A program made the position numbers and the translations under genes. From the NCBI RefSeq assembly GCF_020497125.1, contig NC_059076.1:8361951-8425950 (forward strand): a stretch of 64,000 bases of DNA. The letters run 5' to 3'. The stretch comes from Mauremys mutica. Its lineage: Eukaryota > Chordata > Testudines > Geoemydidae. Each line of letters begins with the position of its first letter. The stretch's first letter is position 1. The notes under the pieces were generated by a model. The model worked only from the letters and a program-made list of their open reading frames with translations. It had not been told where the DNA came from and ran no database searches. Below, piece after piece: positions 34,178-45,673 of the stretch.

Positions 34178-34190
34178 GATATTTTTTTTT

Positions 34191-36160
34191 GTATCTGTTG
34201 GTGTCCACCATGTCCCAGCTTTTTTCTCAAAAATATATGAAGAAGGCCTAGTGGCTGCCCAGCATGCTGCAAATCTGAATGAAGTGTTAGCGATGAGAGT
34301 CAGTGCCAGGACCTTGAAAGATAATGGTGTGTCTGTGGGCTTTAAGAAAACCCTATTTTGATGATTAATCTCTCACTGTTGTTGCCTCTGCCTGATCCAA
34401 GTTGCTTAGCAAAAACTCATTGGGTTAGCAGAAGACTTTTGCTCATCCCCTATCCTTCTCAATAGTGCAGGTGATGATGTAGTCATTATAGGTAGGGTAC
34501 TTTGGTTAGAGTGGGGAAGGTAAAATGGATACAGGGAACCCTATTAAATAACAGTGTCCATGGGATCTGGCCAAAGCCCATTGAAGAGAATGGGAGACTG
34601 TATAAAGCATAGCCACTTAGTCCATTTGAACAGATGGACAATTGTAATGGACTTTTTGTTAAGAAGTACAAAGTCACAGTATTAACTAGACACCTCTGAA
34701 TTTCACAAAAATAACCGAAACATAGTTTTCATTGTAGGAGCAGAAAAAATGGTTGGCATTTTTATACCATTTAAAAAAAATCTCTATTAATTCAAACAGC
34801 TGAAACAATGTTACATGACAGAACTAACGCATTCCCAGTACACCGGTTTTCAGCTCAGAATACATGTTTACAGCTGAACCTCGGAGAAGAGTTGTTTGCA
34901 CCAGATGAGCTGACAGAATGGGAAATGCAGCAGCTCTAACATTGCCATTTTGTCCTAAAAAGCATCTATATGTTGGTAGGTTATTGCTTATGACCAGTGC
35001 CCCAAATGCAAAATTCATCGGTTCAGCAGTTTTTATCCTGGATTCACAAATGAATGTAGATTTTAATTCCATGAGTTTGGCTTTATTAGTAATAATAATA
35101 TTAACAACAACAATAATAACAAAAGGACTGGAAACCAAACTCCTCGTGACAGTGAATCCCAATCTGCGCGTGAAAAGGAAATCAACACACATGACATACA
35201 CCTCTCATTCACATGTTGATTAAGTACTGAATTAATAAATACACAGTCCCACTGTAGGTTTGGTAGGAGCTCTATGACTGTAGTCAGTTTTAATCAGCAT
35301 CTCTGTGTCCCCAGTTTCATATATATTACGTTATTTCTGTGGGTTGGTTGTGAAAGCAAGGAAGTGTGTGTGACAGAAGTGTAAGTGTGTGAAACAGCAT
35401 GTGAGTGATCAGATTTATGGTAGATATTAAAAAAATACTCAAAAACCATCCAAGTGAGTCTGTTCCTTTCTTCTCTGTTTATTTAAATTAATTTTGTAGC
35501 TGGAAAGATGGGGTTATTTGGGAAGGGACCACCATAAATCTGCGGGTGTGTTCGTGGAATCTCCTGGGCAGGGAGAACACAGGCAGTGCTTATTGGAAGT
35601 GTTGGAGTACAAATCTCAAAAATCTTCAGAGTATTGGTCTAGCTAAGGAAAGTTTAAACAGCTTGTGGGGAGCTATTTTATAGGAAATTAAATCTCTATG
35701 GCCTCTCCATTCCGTTTCTACACTTGCCAGCTCTTCCTTCCAGCATTAAAGCAGCAGATGCCCATAAAAGCCCAGAAAGTCCATTTTGGATTGAAGTTTG
35801 TCTGGTACGATTAGAGAAAATTGTATTTCATAGAATGTTTGCTTTGGAGAAATGACTTTCTGAGGACTATAACAAATGATTGAATCCAAACCGTGTCCAT
35901 TATAAATGGAGTGCAGTGTACCATGGGAGATTGTACTGTTCTCCCTCGAGCAACTGTGCCACAAAATTAACATATCATCCATCCAAGCAGTTGGGAAGAG
36001 TTAGGCAGAATTGGAAAAAAACTGTCACAATTTCATTTAAAAAAAATAATCTTTGACTTTATGGCATTAACATTGCAAATGATTTTATTTTTTGTAAAAA
36101 AGCAGAAAAGTCCTTTGATTTGTTTCTCTTGAGTTTCCCCTTTGGGTACTTTGTCCCTGT
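34191..36160. other. Unassigned intronic sequence
   Basis: No gene or clear transposon in 2 kb. A short AT-rich run of 'aataataatattaacaacaa' lies at 35091-35121. Overlapping frames at 34824-35223 have no recognised domain. Confidence 0.45.
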
Positions 36161-36161
36161 A

Positions 36162-36400
36162 AGAGCCCAGATCCAGCAGTGCATCTAAGCCTGTGCTTTA
36201 CCTTAAGGATGTGAGTAGCCCCCATTGAAGTCAGTGAGGCTGTTTGGATACTTGAAGTCACACACATGCTTACGGCACCTATTCAGTAAAGCATTTAAGC
36301 CCATGTGAAGTCTGTCCTTATTCAGCAAAGCACTGAAGCACGTGCTTAATGTTAAGCGTGTTCCTAAGTGCTTTGCTGAATAGAGCGGGGCTACTGAACC
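36162..36400. repeat. Palindromic 'gcttaagc' repeats, two units
   Basis: Two neighbouring units. The second is a clear foldback: 'tattcagcaaagcact' (36319-36334) and its exact complement at 36367-36382, with 'gaagcacgtgcttaatgtta' between. The first unit (36162-36270) is more decayed. Family of 16025-16155. Confidence 0.75.
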
Positions 36401-37540
36401 AGAGACTGCCTAAGTATATTGTTGGACCAAAGCCAATGGAAAGAAGGGAATGCCAAGGAAATGCTCATTCTAGGGTTTTGCAAAATATGTATATATTGGG
36501 GTTTTCCTCACTGTATTTTAATGCTTAATGTTAAACAAATCAGTTCACTTGTGGTAGCCTTTCCATTGGGCTTTGACCTTGTGTGTTTTAATCAAAGGGA
36601 GGGGGAGGAGGAGGAGCAGTGAAGTTAAGAAAATTCAGAGAAATATTGATTTTTTTTAACGGTAAAGGTAAGCTCAGTATTTTCCGATTTTCTCAAAATA
36701 TCAGGGCCGCTGGGATCCTCCTCCATTTGAACCACCATGTGCGGTCAGCAGGTTGGCTTATAACCAGACTATACCAATAGGTGGAACAAAGGATCAAGGG
36801 GGAAGCGTTCATAGGCCTGAACAGCTGTTTTTAGAATCAAAGCAAAACTGCTTATGCCTTCTGGAGGCCCAGCGTATTGATAGCCATTATATGGGAGTGC
36901 CCTTCTCTTCCCTACATTGCAAAGAACCCCGTTTGTAAAGGGACAAGCTTGCACAGGATCCTATTGTGGGACTTCTTCACCGGGTTGTGCTATCACGTGT
37001 CAGTGGTTTACGTGCTGATTGAGAATGTTTGTCAGCAGCACCATTGAGAGTATGGAAATAACTGCTAGCGGCTAGAGGGCATCTCACTAGTGCACCCCTG
37101 TATTGAGGGCACTGCAAAGGCACCCAATCCCAACGGAAACACTATGGGACTCCTGTTCTGTGCAGGCACAGTGCCTCCTGGAGCTGCTTGGTGCACTGAG
37201 TAGTGCAGAAACTGCTGTGTCTCTAGGAGATGGAGTGTACTCTGCATGGGGTGGCCAGCCACCTGTCCTCTGCACCTTTTTGGGGTGCCTCAGGGGAGTA
37301 TTTAGGGTACCAAAGGGACTGCCACCTGAGTACAGTTCTCTCTGGTTCCTATGTGAGCTATGCAGAGAGGGATGGGGAGCTATCAGAACTATTTCTAATA
37401 GCCACCTAGGAGGCATAGTTGGTAGCTGCCAGATGTCCAGCAGGGGAATAGTTGTTTGAAGTAGGTTATTCCTGGATTTTTGACTCATTTCTGTGGCTTG
37501 TGCTATCATTCTTTCCTCTGGTTACAATGCTGGTAGTGCC
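36401..37540. other. Unassigned intronic sequence
   Basis: No exon or repeat recognised. Frames of 118-140 codons on both strands at 37087-37509 mirror one another and have no known domain. Confidence 0.4.
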
Positions 37541-37662
37541 CCCAGTGACTGTGTAACGCTGACAGACAACAGTTGTCCGTGGGCAGAATCGAACCTGGGG
37601 CCTCTGGAGCTTAGTGCATGAGCCTCTCTACCTCATGAGCTAAAAGCCATATGGCTCTTAGC
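37541..37662 (-). repeat. tRNA-derived SINE, antisense
   Basis: On the minus strand an A-box-like 'tagctcatgaggtagag' is followed after about 30 nt by a B-box-like 'ggttcgattctgcccacgg'. The spacing is that of a Pol III tRNA promoter. The acceptor-stem ends do not pair and the sequence runs on into unrelated DNA, so I call a SINE head rather than a tRNA gene. Confidence 0.6.
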
Positions 37663-37677
37663 TAAGGCTGTAGAGTA

Positions 37678-37699
37678 GTGTGTGTGTGTGTGTGTGTGT
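37678..37699. repeat. (TG)n microsatellite
   Basis: About 11 TG units, followed by a CT-rich tract. Confidence 0.9.
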
Positions 37700-37769
37700 C
37701 TCTCTGTCTCTGTCTTCTCCTTCCTCCCCGTCCCTCTGCCCCCATCCCACCATGGGACAGAATGGCCTG

Positions 37770-37915
37770 GAGTAAGAGACAAGTCAATGGGAATGTCAGT
37801 TTTTTCATGTCCTATTGACTTCCAGGCACATGCTGGTTGTAGCAGAGTCTGATTCTACGAGATGTGGAGTGCCCTCAACTCGCCCTGTCACCTGAAGGAG
37901 TTGAGGGCACTCATT
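37770..37915. repeat. Foldback repeats with a perfect 15-bp stem
   Basis: 'gagtgccctcaactc' (37867-37881) and its exact complement (37898-37912) enclose a 16-nt loop. Just upstream, 'gtcaatgggaatgtcag' and 'tcctattgacttcc' form a second weaker inverted pair. The 'gtcaatggga' phrase recurs in palindromic repeats across the window. Confidence 0.7.
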
Positions 37916-40025
37916 ACCTTATAGCATGGGTAGATAACGAGGAAGCTGTCTGACACAGCCAGAAAGACATGGCTGAGTTTTACCATCTCCCGAAGACTTG
38001 ATTGTTAATATGTTTTGGTTGGTTTCTGTGGAAAAAAAAAATCAGTCTAAAAATAATGTGATTGATGATGATGATGATGATGCTAACAATGTGCATTTTG
38101 CGGCAGGTTCTGTCTGAGAATTTAAAAAACACTTTTCCAGCTCTTGGTACAACTTACCAAGGGTCCTGGTGGATTCTCCATTGTCTCGATGACCACTTAG
38201 AAAAGATCTGCTCTAAGAGGAATTACTTTGGGGAAGTTTTTTGCCCTATATTCTACAGGTCAGACTAGATGGAATAATGGTCCCTTCTGGCCTTGGAATC
38301 TATGAAAATAAACTAAGCTCCCCTTATGCAATAGAAGAGGATTGTTACCTTATTGTACAGGGGGGACTGATGTGCAGTGAGGTTAAGGCCAACAATTTGT
38401 ACAAGTGGCTACTAATTTGGAATGTCTCTGTTTTGGGGTGCCCCGTTGGCACCTTTGAATCAAGTGATGTGCTGTAGGCCCCATGGGAAGTGTGTGGAAG
38501 GGACACAGATCACCACACACCTTGTTTTATGCCTTAAAGAAAAGACCATGCTTCCACTAGGATTGAATTAGAAGACTTCAGCTAAGTTGTAGCACAGTTG
38601 TGTCATGCTCTACAAAATTAATGACACATTTATCAGAAAACAAAATGGAATGTTGTTGCACACCTCTGTCACAGGGATGTTGAAAGACTTAATGCACTGG
38701 TGTATGAGCCACAGATGGAAGGCAGGATAGATAGAAAAACTATTATTATTGATAACTGAAGCATTTCCAGTAATTGGTAGGAATTGTAGATTTTACCCAA
38801 GAGAGAATAGAGAATATTGAGATTCACACGGCCCTAATTCTGATCTTTGAACCTCAAACAATACCTTAACAGAATTCTGGTTAGTCTGTTATATGTGTCT
38901 TGTAGAAAGACACTTTAAAACAAGGCACAAAGTATTTATCTGAGGAGCCTCTATCCCAAGCTTTAGCAATCTGTATGTTGTAATTAAAAAAAAAATCCAT
39001 AGACAGTTCTAATGGAGCAATATGCATGAAACTTCCAAACCGTCATGCCTATTCCAGCCCTCCAGCACATCAGAAAAATACTCTCAGCAAGGAAGAGAGC
39101 TAGTACCAGGCTGTCAGCCTGAGCACCTCCGCTGTTTGCAGTTGCCATGGTAACAGATATGTAGAGGGGGTGGTTTTTAAAGTACTGCAATTAGGTTCCA
39201 AACCATGTGAAGCTTTATATATACAAAATAATACCCGAGACTGCTCTAGTTGCCAGTGCAGATGAAAGTACTCAGCTTAATAAGCAGGCCAGCCACGCAC
39301 ATTCCTGACTGCCTTTAACATGTTACTGCTCCCATGCACAACTCTTTACCATGATCTGGTTTTAATGTGACAAAGGCACAAACAGCTGACATGGTCCACT
39401 TCCAAAAGGAAAGCTCTCAGGCTTCTTGAGAAGCACAGATGGAAAAGAAGTGATCTTGGCTACTGCTGTTGCCTGAACGTTTAGGAATAAAAAAGGATCC
39501 AACATGACACCCAGGCTGTAATCCTGAGTAATAAATGTCAGACAAAGCTCCCTCTTTTGAGGGACCTGGTGTCATCTCTTCCAACTCTAACTATTACTTT
39601 CTCCATCTTGACAGCATTCATTCGGTCTTCTCTTAATTGAGCCTTAGCCAGCTAGCTCTCGCCCATAATCCAGCTCAATCTCTGAGCCAGGTCTGGAAAC
39701 ATGTTGATGGAGATCAAAAAGCATAAGGACTTGAGGTAATGTTGGAATGGCCTCTTCTACCATCTCAATGATCATTGCCCTGAAATGAGAGACAAAATAA
39801 GGGATTATTGGTAGGATTGGCTATACCCAAAGACAGATTGTGGAGTAAGCACTCAACTATTGTTTCTTTGCAAGAAGCTACTACAGTCCAAAACAACTGC
39901 AAAAACCCAAACCACAAAGAACAAATGAACAAACCCATGCCAGAGTAAAAATAACACAGGCAGCAGCTGAGCAGCAGAGTGGAGGTTATCCAATTTATCA
40001 TATCACATGCAGCATGTTTGATTAC
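37916..40025. other. Unassigned intronic sequence
   Basis: Only a (GAT)n run at about 38064-38084 is noted. No exon or transposon remnant recognised. Confidence 0.45.
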
Positions 40026-40499
40026 TTTGTGGTCAGGCGGCATATGTGTGCATTTGGTGCAAGCAATTCATGGTTCTCTGAGAATGAGTATGGACTCTTG
40101 GGACCAGAGTGGCTGAACTGGGAGACCTAAGGGAGACAGAGAGGTACATAGATGAGACTGTTAGAGATGCAGTAGAGCAATTCCACCGGCAGTTTGACAG
40201 TCTCTGGCTGTTGAAGAGTGTGAAAATCTTGGGGAAGGAGAACATCAAGCAGGAGTGCAGGTAAACAATCCCATAGTTGCAACCTTCCTTGCAGATGATG
40301 TCATGGTATTCTCTTGCACTGAGTATACTCCTCTTGAAGAGAGGACTCCTGTTGTTAGGAAGAGACAGGTAATAGTAAAGAGAGATTTGATTATTAGAAA
40401 TGTAGATAGCTGGAATTGTTATGACCGGGAGAACCTCACGGTGAATTGCTTATGGTGTGAAGGTTGCAGACCTCTCAAGACATCCAGATAGACTTATGT

Positions 40500-40880
40500 G
40501 CAGTGCTGGGAAGGAGCCTGTGGTCGTGGTACATGTAGGTATCAGTGAGATAGGGAAAGATACAAGAGAGAGATCCTGGAGAACAAAGTTAGGCTGCTAG
40601 GCAAGAGATTAAAGTCCAGGACCTCCATTCTTTGGAATGCTTCCAGTTCCATGCACAGGGCCAGTTGGACAGGCAGAACTGCAGGATCTCACCGCATGGA
40701 TGAGACTTCGGTGTTGGGAGGAGGGATTTAGGTTTATTAGGAACTGGGGAACCTTTTGGGAAAGGAGGAGACTATAGAAGAACGATGGGCTCCACCTAAA
40801 CCAAAATAGAACCAGATTGCAGGCATGTAAAATGGAAGAGGTTGTAGAGAAGTTTTTAAAGTAAGGACTGGGGGAAAGTC
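40500..40880 (+). pseudogene. CR1 ORF1 esterase-like remnant
   Basis: Frameshifted translation gives 'VVVVHVGISEIGKDT', then 'ENKVRLLGKRLKSRTSILW', then near the end 'ELGNLL' and 'EERWAPP'. This resembles the SGNH/esterase domain carried in ORF1 of CR1-group LINEs, where 'VHVGTND' and 'LGKRLK' are landmarks. The catalytic residues cannot be judged in this state. Confidence 0.6.
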
Positions 40881-40999
40881 GACATGGTTTGGACAAAGAC
40901 ATCCCTGAGAGAGGATTTATTAAAGGGGATATTCTATATCCTAGTAAAGAGCAAGAGATAGAAGTTGATAAAGTACAGATGGGAACTGAAGAGAAATGA

Positions 41000-41740
41000 A
41001 AAAGAGTCCCATTCAATTACATCACATGAAGGCAGACAGCTAAAAAGTGACATGTATAAGTGCTTGTATACAAATGCTGCAAGTCTAAATATTAAGATGG
41101 ATGAACTTGAGTGCCTGGTATTAATTGGGTATATTGACATAATAGATCTCACAGAATCTTGGTGGAATGAGGATAATCAGTGGGACACGGTAATATCAGG
41201 GTGCAAAATATATCGGAATGACAGAGTAGGTTGTGCTGTTGGGGGAGTGGGCACTATATGTGAAAGAAAGCACAGAGTCAATTAGAGTAAAATCATAAAT
41301 GAATCAATCTGTACCACAGAATCTCTCTGGATAGAAATTCCAAGCTAATAATAAGAGTACAGTAAGAGAAATATACAACTGACCACCTGACCAGGATGGT
41401 GATGGTGATTGTGAAAAGCTCAGGGAGAGGCTACAAAAACAGAAAACCCAATAATAATGGGGAATTTAAACTATCCCCATGTTGCCTGGGAGCATATCAC
41501 CTCAAGACAGATGCAAAGATTAAATTTCTAGACACCATGAATGACTGCTTCTGGGAACAGCTAGTCCTAGAACGCACTGGGGGAGATTCAATTCTTGATT
41601 TAGTCCTAAGTGGCACACAGGATCTAGTCCAAGAGGTGAATATAGTTGAAATGCTCTGGAATAGCAATCACAATGCAATTAAATGTAACATCTGTGGGGG
41701 GGGAGGGGGAGGCGGGAACAAAGAGACCCACTACAGTAGC
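41000..41740 (+). pseudogene. CR1 endonuclease remnant
   Basis: The frame at 40965-41285 contains 'KCLYTNAASLNIKMDELECL', 'IDIIDLTESWW' and 'GCKIYRNDRVGCAVGGVG', all landmarks of the apurinic-type endonuclease of CR1 LINEs (N-terminal NAxS, TETWW, and the GGG loop). The C-terminal piece continues in 41396-41746 with 'FLDTMNDCFWEQLVLERTGG' and 'SILDLVLSGTQDLVQEV'. Between them the frame is broken. Confidence 0.8.
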
Positions 41741-41845
41741 ATTTAACATAAAAAAGGGGAACTACACAAAAATGAGGAAGCTAGTTACATGGAAATTAAA
41801 AAGGAACAGTCACAAAGGTGAAATGCCTGCAAGCTGCGTGAAATC

Positions 41846-42290
41846 TCGGGAGGGGGCAATCGGGAGACAAGGAACAGCAGCATTTAGATAGGGGGTGGGG
41901 TCCCAGGGGGCAGTTAGAGGCAGGGGTCCCGGGAGAGGGGTATCAGGGGACAAGGACCAGCGGTGCTTAGATAGGGGGTGGGGATCCTGAGGGGCAGTTG
42001 GGGCAGGGGTCCGGGGAGGGGTCGATCAGCGGCCGTGGGCCGGGATTCAAAGGGCTCTGGGCTGCCCGAAGCCGCGGGGAGCCCTGAGCCCTTTAAATCC
42101 CAGCCGCAGCCAGGAATCTCTGCGGGCAGCCTAGAGCCCTCTGACTCCCGGCCGCGGCCAGGATTCAAAGGGCTCTGGGCTGCCCGCAGAGCGCTGTGTG
42201 CAAGGGATTTAGAATCCCCCCCGCGGGCCGCACAGTGAGGCTCCGCGGGCTGCATGCGGCCCGCGGGCCGTGTGTTGTGCAGGCCTGTTC
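41846..42290. mobile_element. GC-rich insertion into the CR1 LINE
   Basis: LINE homology stops after 'gcctgcaagctgcgtgaaat' and resumes after 'ttctaaacaaattaatc'. The inserted DNA has two ~83-bp units around 'ttagatagggggtgggg' (41884 and 41967), then inverted GC-rich units of the 'ggattcaaagggctctgggc' type. It ends in 'gcggcccgcgggccgtgtgt' followed by 'tgtgcaggcctg', like the GC-rich end of some hAT elements. No clear target duplication is seen, so the mechanism is unsure. Its tandem units also occur inside the hAT at 2889-4691. Confidence 0.65.
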
Positions 42291-42663
42291 TAAACAAATT
42301 AATCAATAAGAGGACCAAAAAAAAAATGCCACCAAAACAGCTGAGTAAAAAAGGTCGTTAGAAGCCAAAAGACATCCTTTACACATTTGAAGTGAAATCC
42401 TAATGAAGAAAATAGAAAGGAACATAAACTTTAGCAAGTGACGTGTAAAATTATAATTAGGCTGAAAAATAATTTGAAGACCAACTAGCAACCCCCCCAA
42501 AAAACCTAAGAGTAATTTTCTTTAAGTACATCAGAAGCACGAAGCCTGCCATACAATCAGTGGGGCCACTGGACAATTGAAGTGCTAAAGCAGCACTCGA
42601 TGAAAACAATGCTATTGTAGAGAAGCTAAATGAATCTTTGCATCAGTCTTCATTGCAGAGGTT

Positions 42664-43131
42664 GTGAGGGAGATTTCCAAACCAGTGCCGTTCTTTCTGG
42701 GTGACAGATCTGAGGAACTGTCCCAGATTGAGCTGTTAGTAGAGAAGGTTGGAGAACAAAATAATACATTAAACGGTAATAATTCAGCAGTTCCAGATGG
42801 TATTCACCCAAGAGTTCTGAAGGAACTCAACAATGAAATTGCAGAACTATTAACTGTGGTATGTAACCTATCGCTTAAATCAGCTCCTGTACCATATGAC
42901 TGGAGGATAGCTAATGTGAGTCTGATTTTTAAAAAAGGCTCCTGTGGAGATCCTGGCAATTACAGGGTGGTAAGCCTAACTGGCAAATTGGTTAAAACTA
43001 TAGTAAAGAACAGAATTATCAGACACGTAGATGACCACAACATGTTGCAGAATTCCCCCAGGAATAGTACATACATGAGTACGCTAGGGACCTCTACTGG
43101 GACCAGTACTATTCAACATATTCATAAATGA
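42664..43131 (+). pseudogene. CR1 reverse transcriptase remnant
   Basis: A frame of 155 codons carries the N-terminal reverse transcriptase blocks: 'AVPDGIHPRVLKEL', 'VPYDWRIANVSLIFKKGS', then 'GDPGNYRVVSLTGKLVKTIV' (usual form: NYRPVSLTS). After 'HVDDHNMLQN' near 43050 the sequence jumps to 'TSTGTSTIQHIHK', the remains of the VPQGSVLGP/LFNIFIND block. The segment in between, which should hold the first catalytic aspartate, is deleted. The remainder (43130-43700) is recognisable only in pieces such as 'LEKSQLRGDMIKVYN'. Confidence 0.8.
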
Positions 43132-44150
43132 TCTGGAAAAAGGGGTAAATAGTAAGGTGGCAAGGTTTGCAGACAATGCAAAATTATTAAGGATGGATAA
43201 GTCCAAAGCTGACTGTTAAGAGTTCTAGAGGAATCTTCCAAAACTGGGTGTCTCAGCAAGAAAATGGCAGGTGAAATTCAGTGTTAATAAATGCAAAGTA
43301 ATGCATATCAGAAAACATTATTCTGAGTCTACCTATAAAAAAGATGGGGTCTAAATGAGCTGTTACCACTCAAGAAAAAGATCTTGGAGTCATTGGGGAT
43401 AGTTCTCTGAAAACATTTGCTCAATGGTAAAGCAGCAGTAGTCAAAAAGGGTAACAGAATGTTAGGAACCATTAGGAAAAGGATAGATAATCGAACAGAA
43501 ATGTCATAATCCCACTATATAAATCCATGGTACGCTCACACCTTGAATAATACATGCTCTGGTTGCCCCACTCAGAAAAGATATATTAGAATTGGAAAAA
43601 GTACAGAGAAGGGCCACAAAAATGATTAGGGACATTGAACAGCTTCCATATGAGGAGAGATAACAAGACTGGACCCCTTCAGTTTAGAAAAGAGTCAACT
43701 AAGGGGTGATATGATAAAGGTCTATAATATGAATGATGTGGCTAAAGTGAATAAGGAAGTGTTCTTCACATAATACAAGTAGCAGGGCCACCAATGAAAT
43801 TAATAGGCAGCAGGTTTAGAATAAACATAAGGAAGTATTTCTTCACAGTCAACCTGTGGAAGGCCAAATGTATAAGTGGGTTCAAAAATGAATGAGATAT
43901 GTTCATGGAGGATAGGTCCATCAGTGGTGATTAGCTAAGATGGTCAGGGATGCAACCCCAAGCTCAGGATATTTCTAAGCCTCTGACTGCCAGAAGCTGG
44001 GACTGAACAACAGAGGTTGGACCACTTGGTAATTGCCCTGTTCTGTTCATTCCCTCTAAAGCATTTGGCACCGGCCCCTGTTGGAAGTCAGGTTGGTGGG
44101 CTAGAAGAACCATTGGTTTGACTGGATGTGGCCATTCTTCTATTCCTGAC

Positions 44151-44765
44151 TTCCTGGAAAAGAGCTGCTGATCATTTCCCCCAATAATGAACAGACTAAC
44201 TTTCCCATTGGCCTTCAACATCCAAAAAAGACATCAGATGATGTTGTAGGTCGGCCATGGGCTGAAGCTGACTCAAGAACTCAGCACACAGGACTGGCTG
44301 AAATTTAAGCAGAGAAAACTCCCAGTTTGTCCTTTTAGCCATGTCTGCTGCCATAGAAGCTGATAGCTCTGACTCTTCAAAACAAAGGAACCAGGTAATC
44401 CCTCTCATCAAACAGTGTGTGTATCTGTTACTGTGCAGAGATCACCCCAGATCAGCAGACTGTCCACCACTGGGAATAGGTTTCCTGATGAGTGCCTGGC
44501 ACACACTCTAGTAGTGGAAGTGAGAATTAAGCCTCCTTTACCTCTTGCCAAGTCTCCATAGAAGATTTTGATATGAGTTGGTACCTCCTTTTTAAAATGT
44601 GTTCCTATTCCTTTTCTGCTGTATGGTTTCACATGAAGATATCCTCCAGTGATAAGTGAAATAACACTAAGTTTGTTGGGGGTAAATGTAAATGTGCGTT
44701 TGAGGGGCAGATGGGAGGGCTTGTATGCTACTATGTCAGGATTGGGCTAGAAATGTCCTCTGCCT
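44151..44765. other. Unassigned sequence
   Basis: Nothing recognised between the LINE end and the following SINE. Confidence 0.4.
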
Positions 44766-44769
44766 GAAA

Positions 44770-44945
44770 GCCTGTCCTGCAGTGGCTGAGTGAGCAAGTT
44801 GCTTGACTACTATTCTGAACATCATGGGCTCAAGTCTCATTCCATCTCATGCTGAAAGGCCACATTCACTTCACCCAGCTGCAAAATGGGTACCTGATCC
44901 ATTGGGTTAGAGCAGTCAAAGGCAGTTGGATGTGAAGTTGGCCAC
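44770..44945 (+). repeat. MIR-like tRNA-derived SINE, interrupted by a hAT
   Basis: 'gtggctgagtgagcaagttg' and 'gggctcaagtctcattcc' resemble A and B boxes. They are followed by 'cttcacccagctgcaaaatg', a MIR-type core phrase. A short hAT inserted right after its end. Confidence 0.5.
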
Positions 44946-45100
44946 CAGGGCCAGCTCCAGGCACCAGCGGAGGAAGCATGGGCCTGGGGCAGCACATGCT
45001 AAGGGGTGGCATTCTGTCCATTCTTGGGGTGGCACAGTCCAGCTGGCTTTTCTTTTTTTTTTTTTTGCTCAGGGCGGCAAAAATGGTAGAGCTGGCCCTG
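44946..45100. mobile_element. Short non-autonomous hAT-type element
   Basis: Termini 'cagggccagctccag' and 'tagagctggccctg' are inverted repeats. The flanking octamers are ttggccac (44938-44945) and tcggccac (45101-45108), 7 of 8. It contains a long T run and 'agggcggcaaaaa', and is a relative of 25984-26247 in reverse orientation. Confidence 0.85.
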
Positions 45101-45673
45101 TCGGCCACATCGCTCCCTTGTGTACCATTGACTGTGAAACTGGTGTGCCTTTACTGCATCAGCCTGATGAGCCATTGGCATGGGGGAACTCTGACTTCCG
45201 TGGTGGGTTGTTTCATGAGTGGATAAGCTTTACACTTGAAAAATGGTGTGGTGGGAGCATGGTGGGAAGATGCTCCTGTTAAAATTTTCTCCTGAGTGTT
45301 TGAGGCTTCTTGAGAACATCAGCTACTAATTAATACCTGTGCAGGAAGAGTTCGGCACAGAGGGAAACATTGCTGAGATTGTAGCATGCCAGCTGAAGAA
45401 GGTGTGCTTCATTTTTGTTATTACCTTGGAGCATATGTGTGCAAAAGCACAGAGCAGGCATTCCGTTAAGTGCAAATGAGGGATGAAAAAGATTAAATCT
45501 GAAGAGCTGGGAACTGTTTGGATGAGTGTCTTACATGACCCCCTCTCCCCAATGCACAGTAGGATTTTCTGACCATTACTTGTAGTGGAAAATGTCCCAG
45601 TCAATCTATGTAACTAAAACAGGGTGCTAGCTTAATAAGGGCCAGACGGGTGTGTTTGTTTATATGGGGACAT
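45101..45673. other. Unassigned sequence
   Basis: Nothing recognised. Confidence 0.4.

Larger units (their letters stand above)
40030..44150 (+). mobile_element. Nearly full-length, degenerate CR1-type LINE
   Basis: In order, the remnants are: an ORF1-like part with a Cys-containing start and helical region (40030-40260) and an esterase-like part (about 40500-40880), an endonuclease (41000-41700), a reverse transcriptase (42660-43700), and a 3' non-coding end finishing near 44150 with 'ggatgtggccattcttctat'. This is the normal CR1/L3 order, about 3.7 kb once the insertion at 41846-42290 is removed. Many stops and frameshifts and a deletion in the reverse transcriptase mean it is dead. Its 3' end type matches the antisense fragments at 49750-50570 and 58795-59100 better than the CR1 at 31398. 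Confidence 0.85.

Noticed and set aside
37570..37660. tRNA gene on the minus strand
   Set aside because: A and B boxes are present but the acceptor-stem ends do not pair and the sequence runs into SINE-like DNA.
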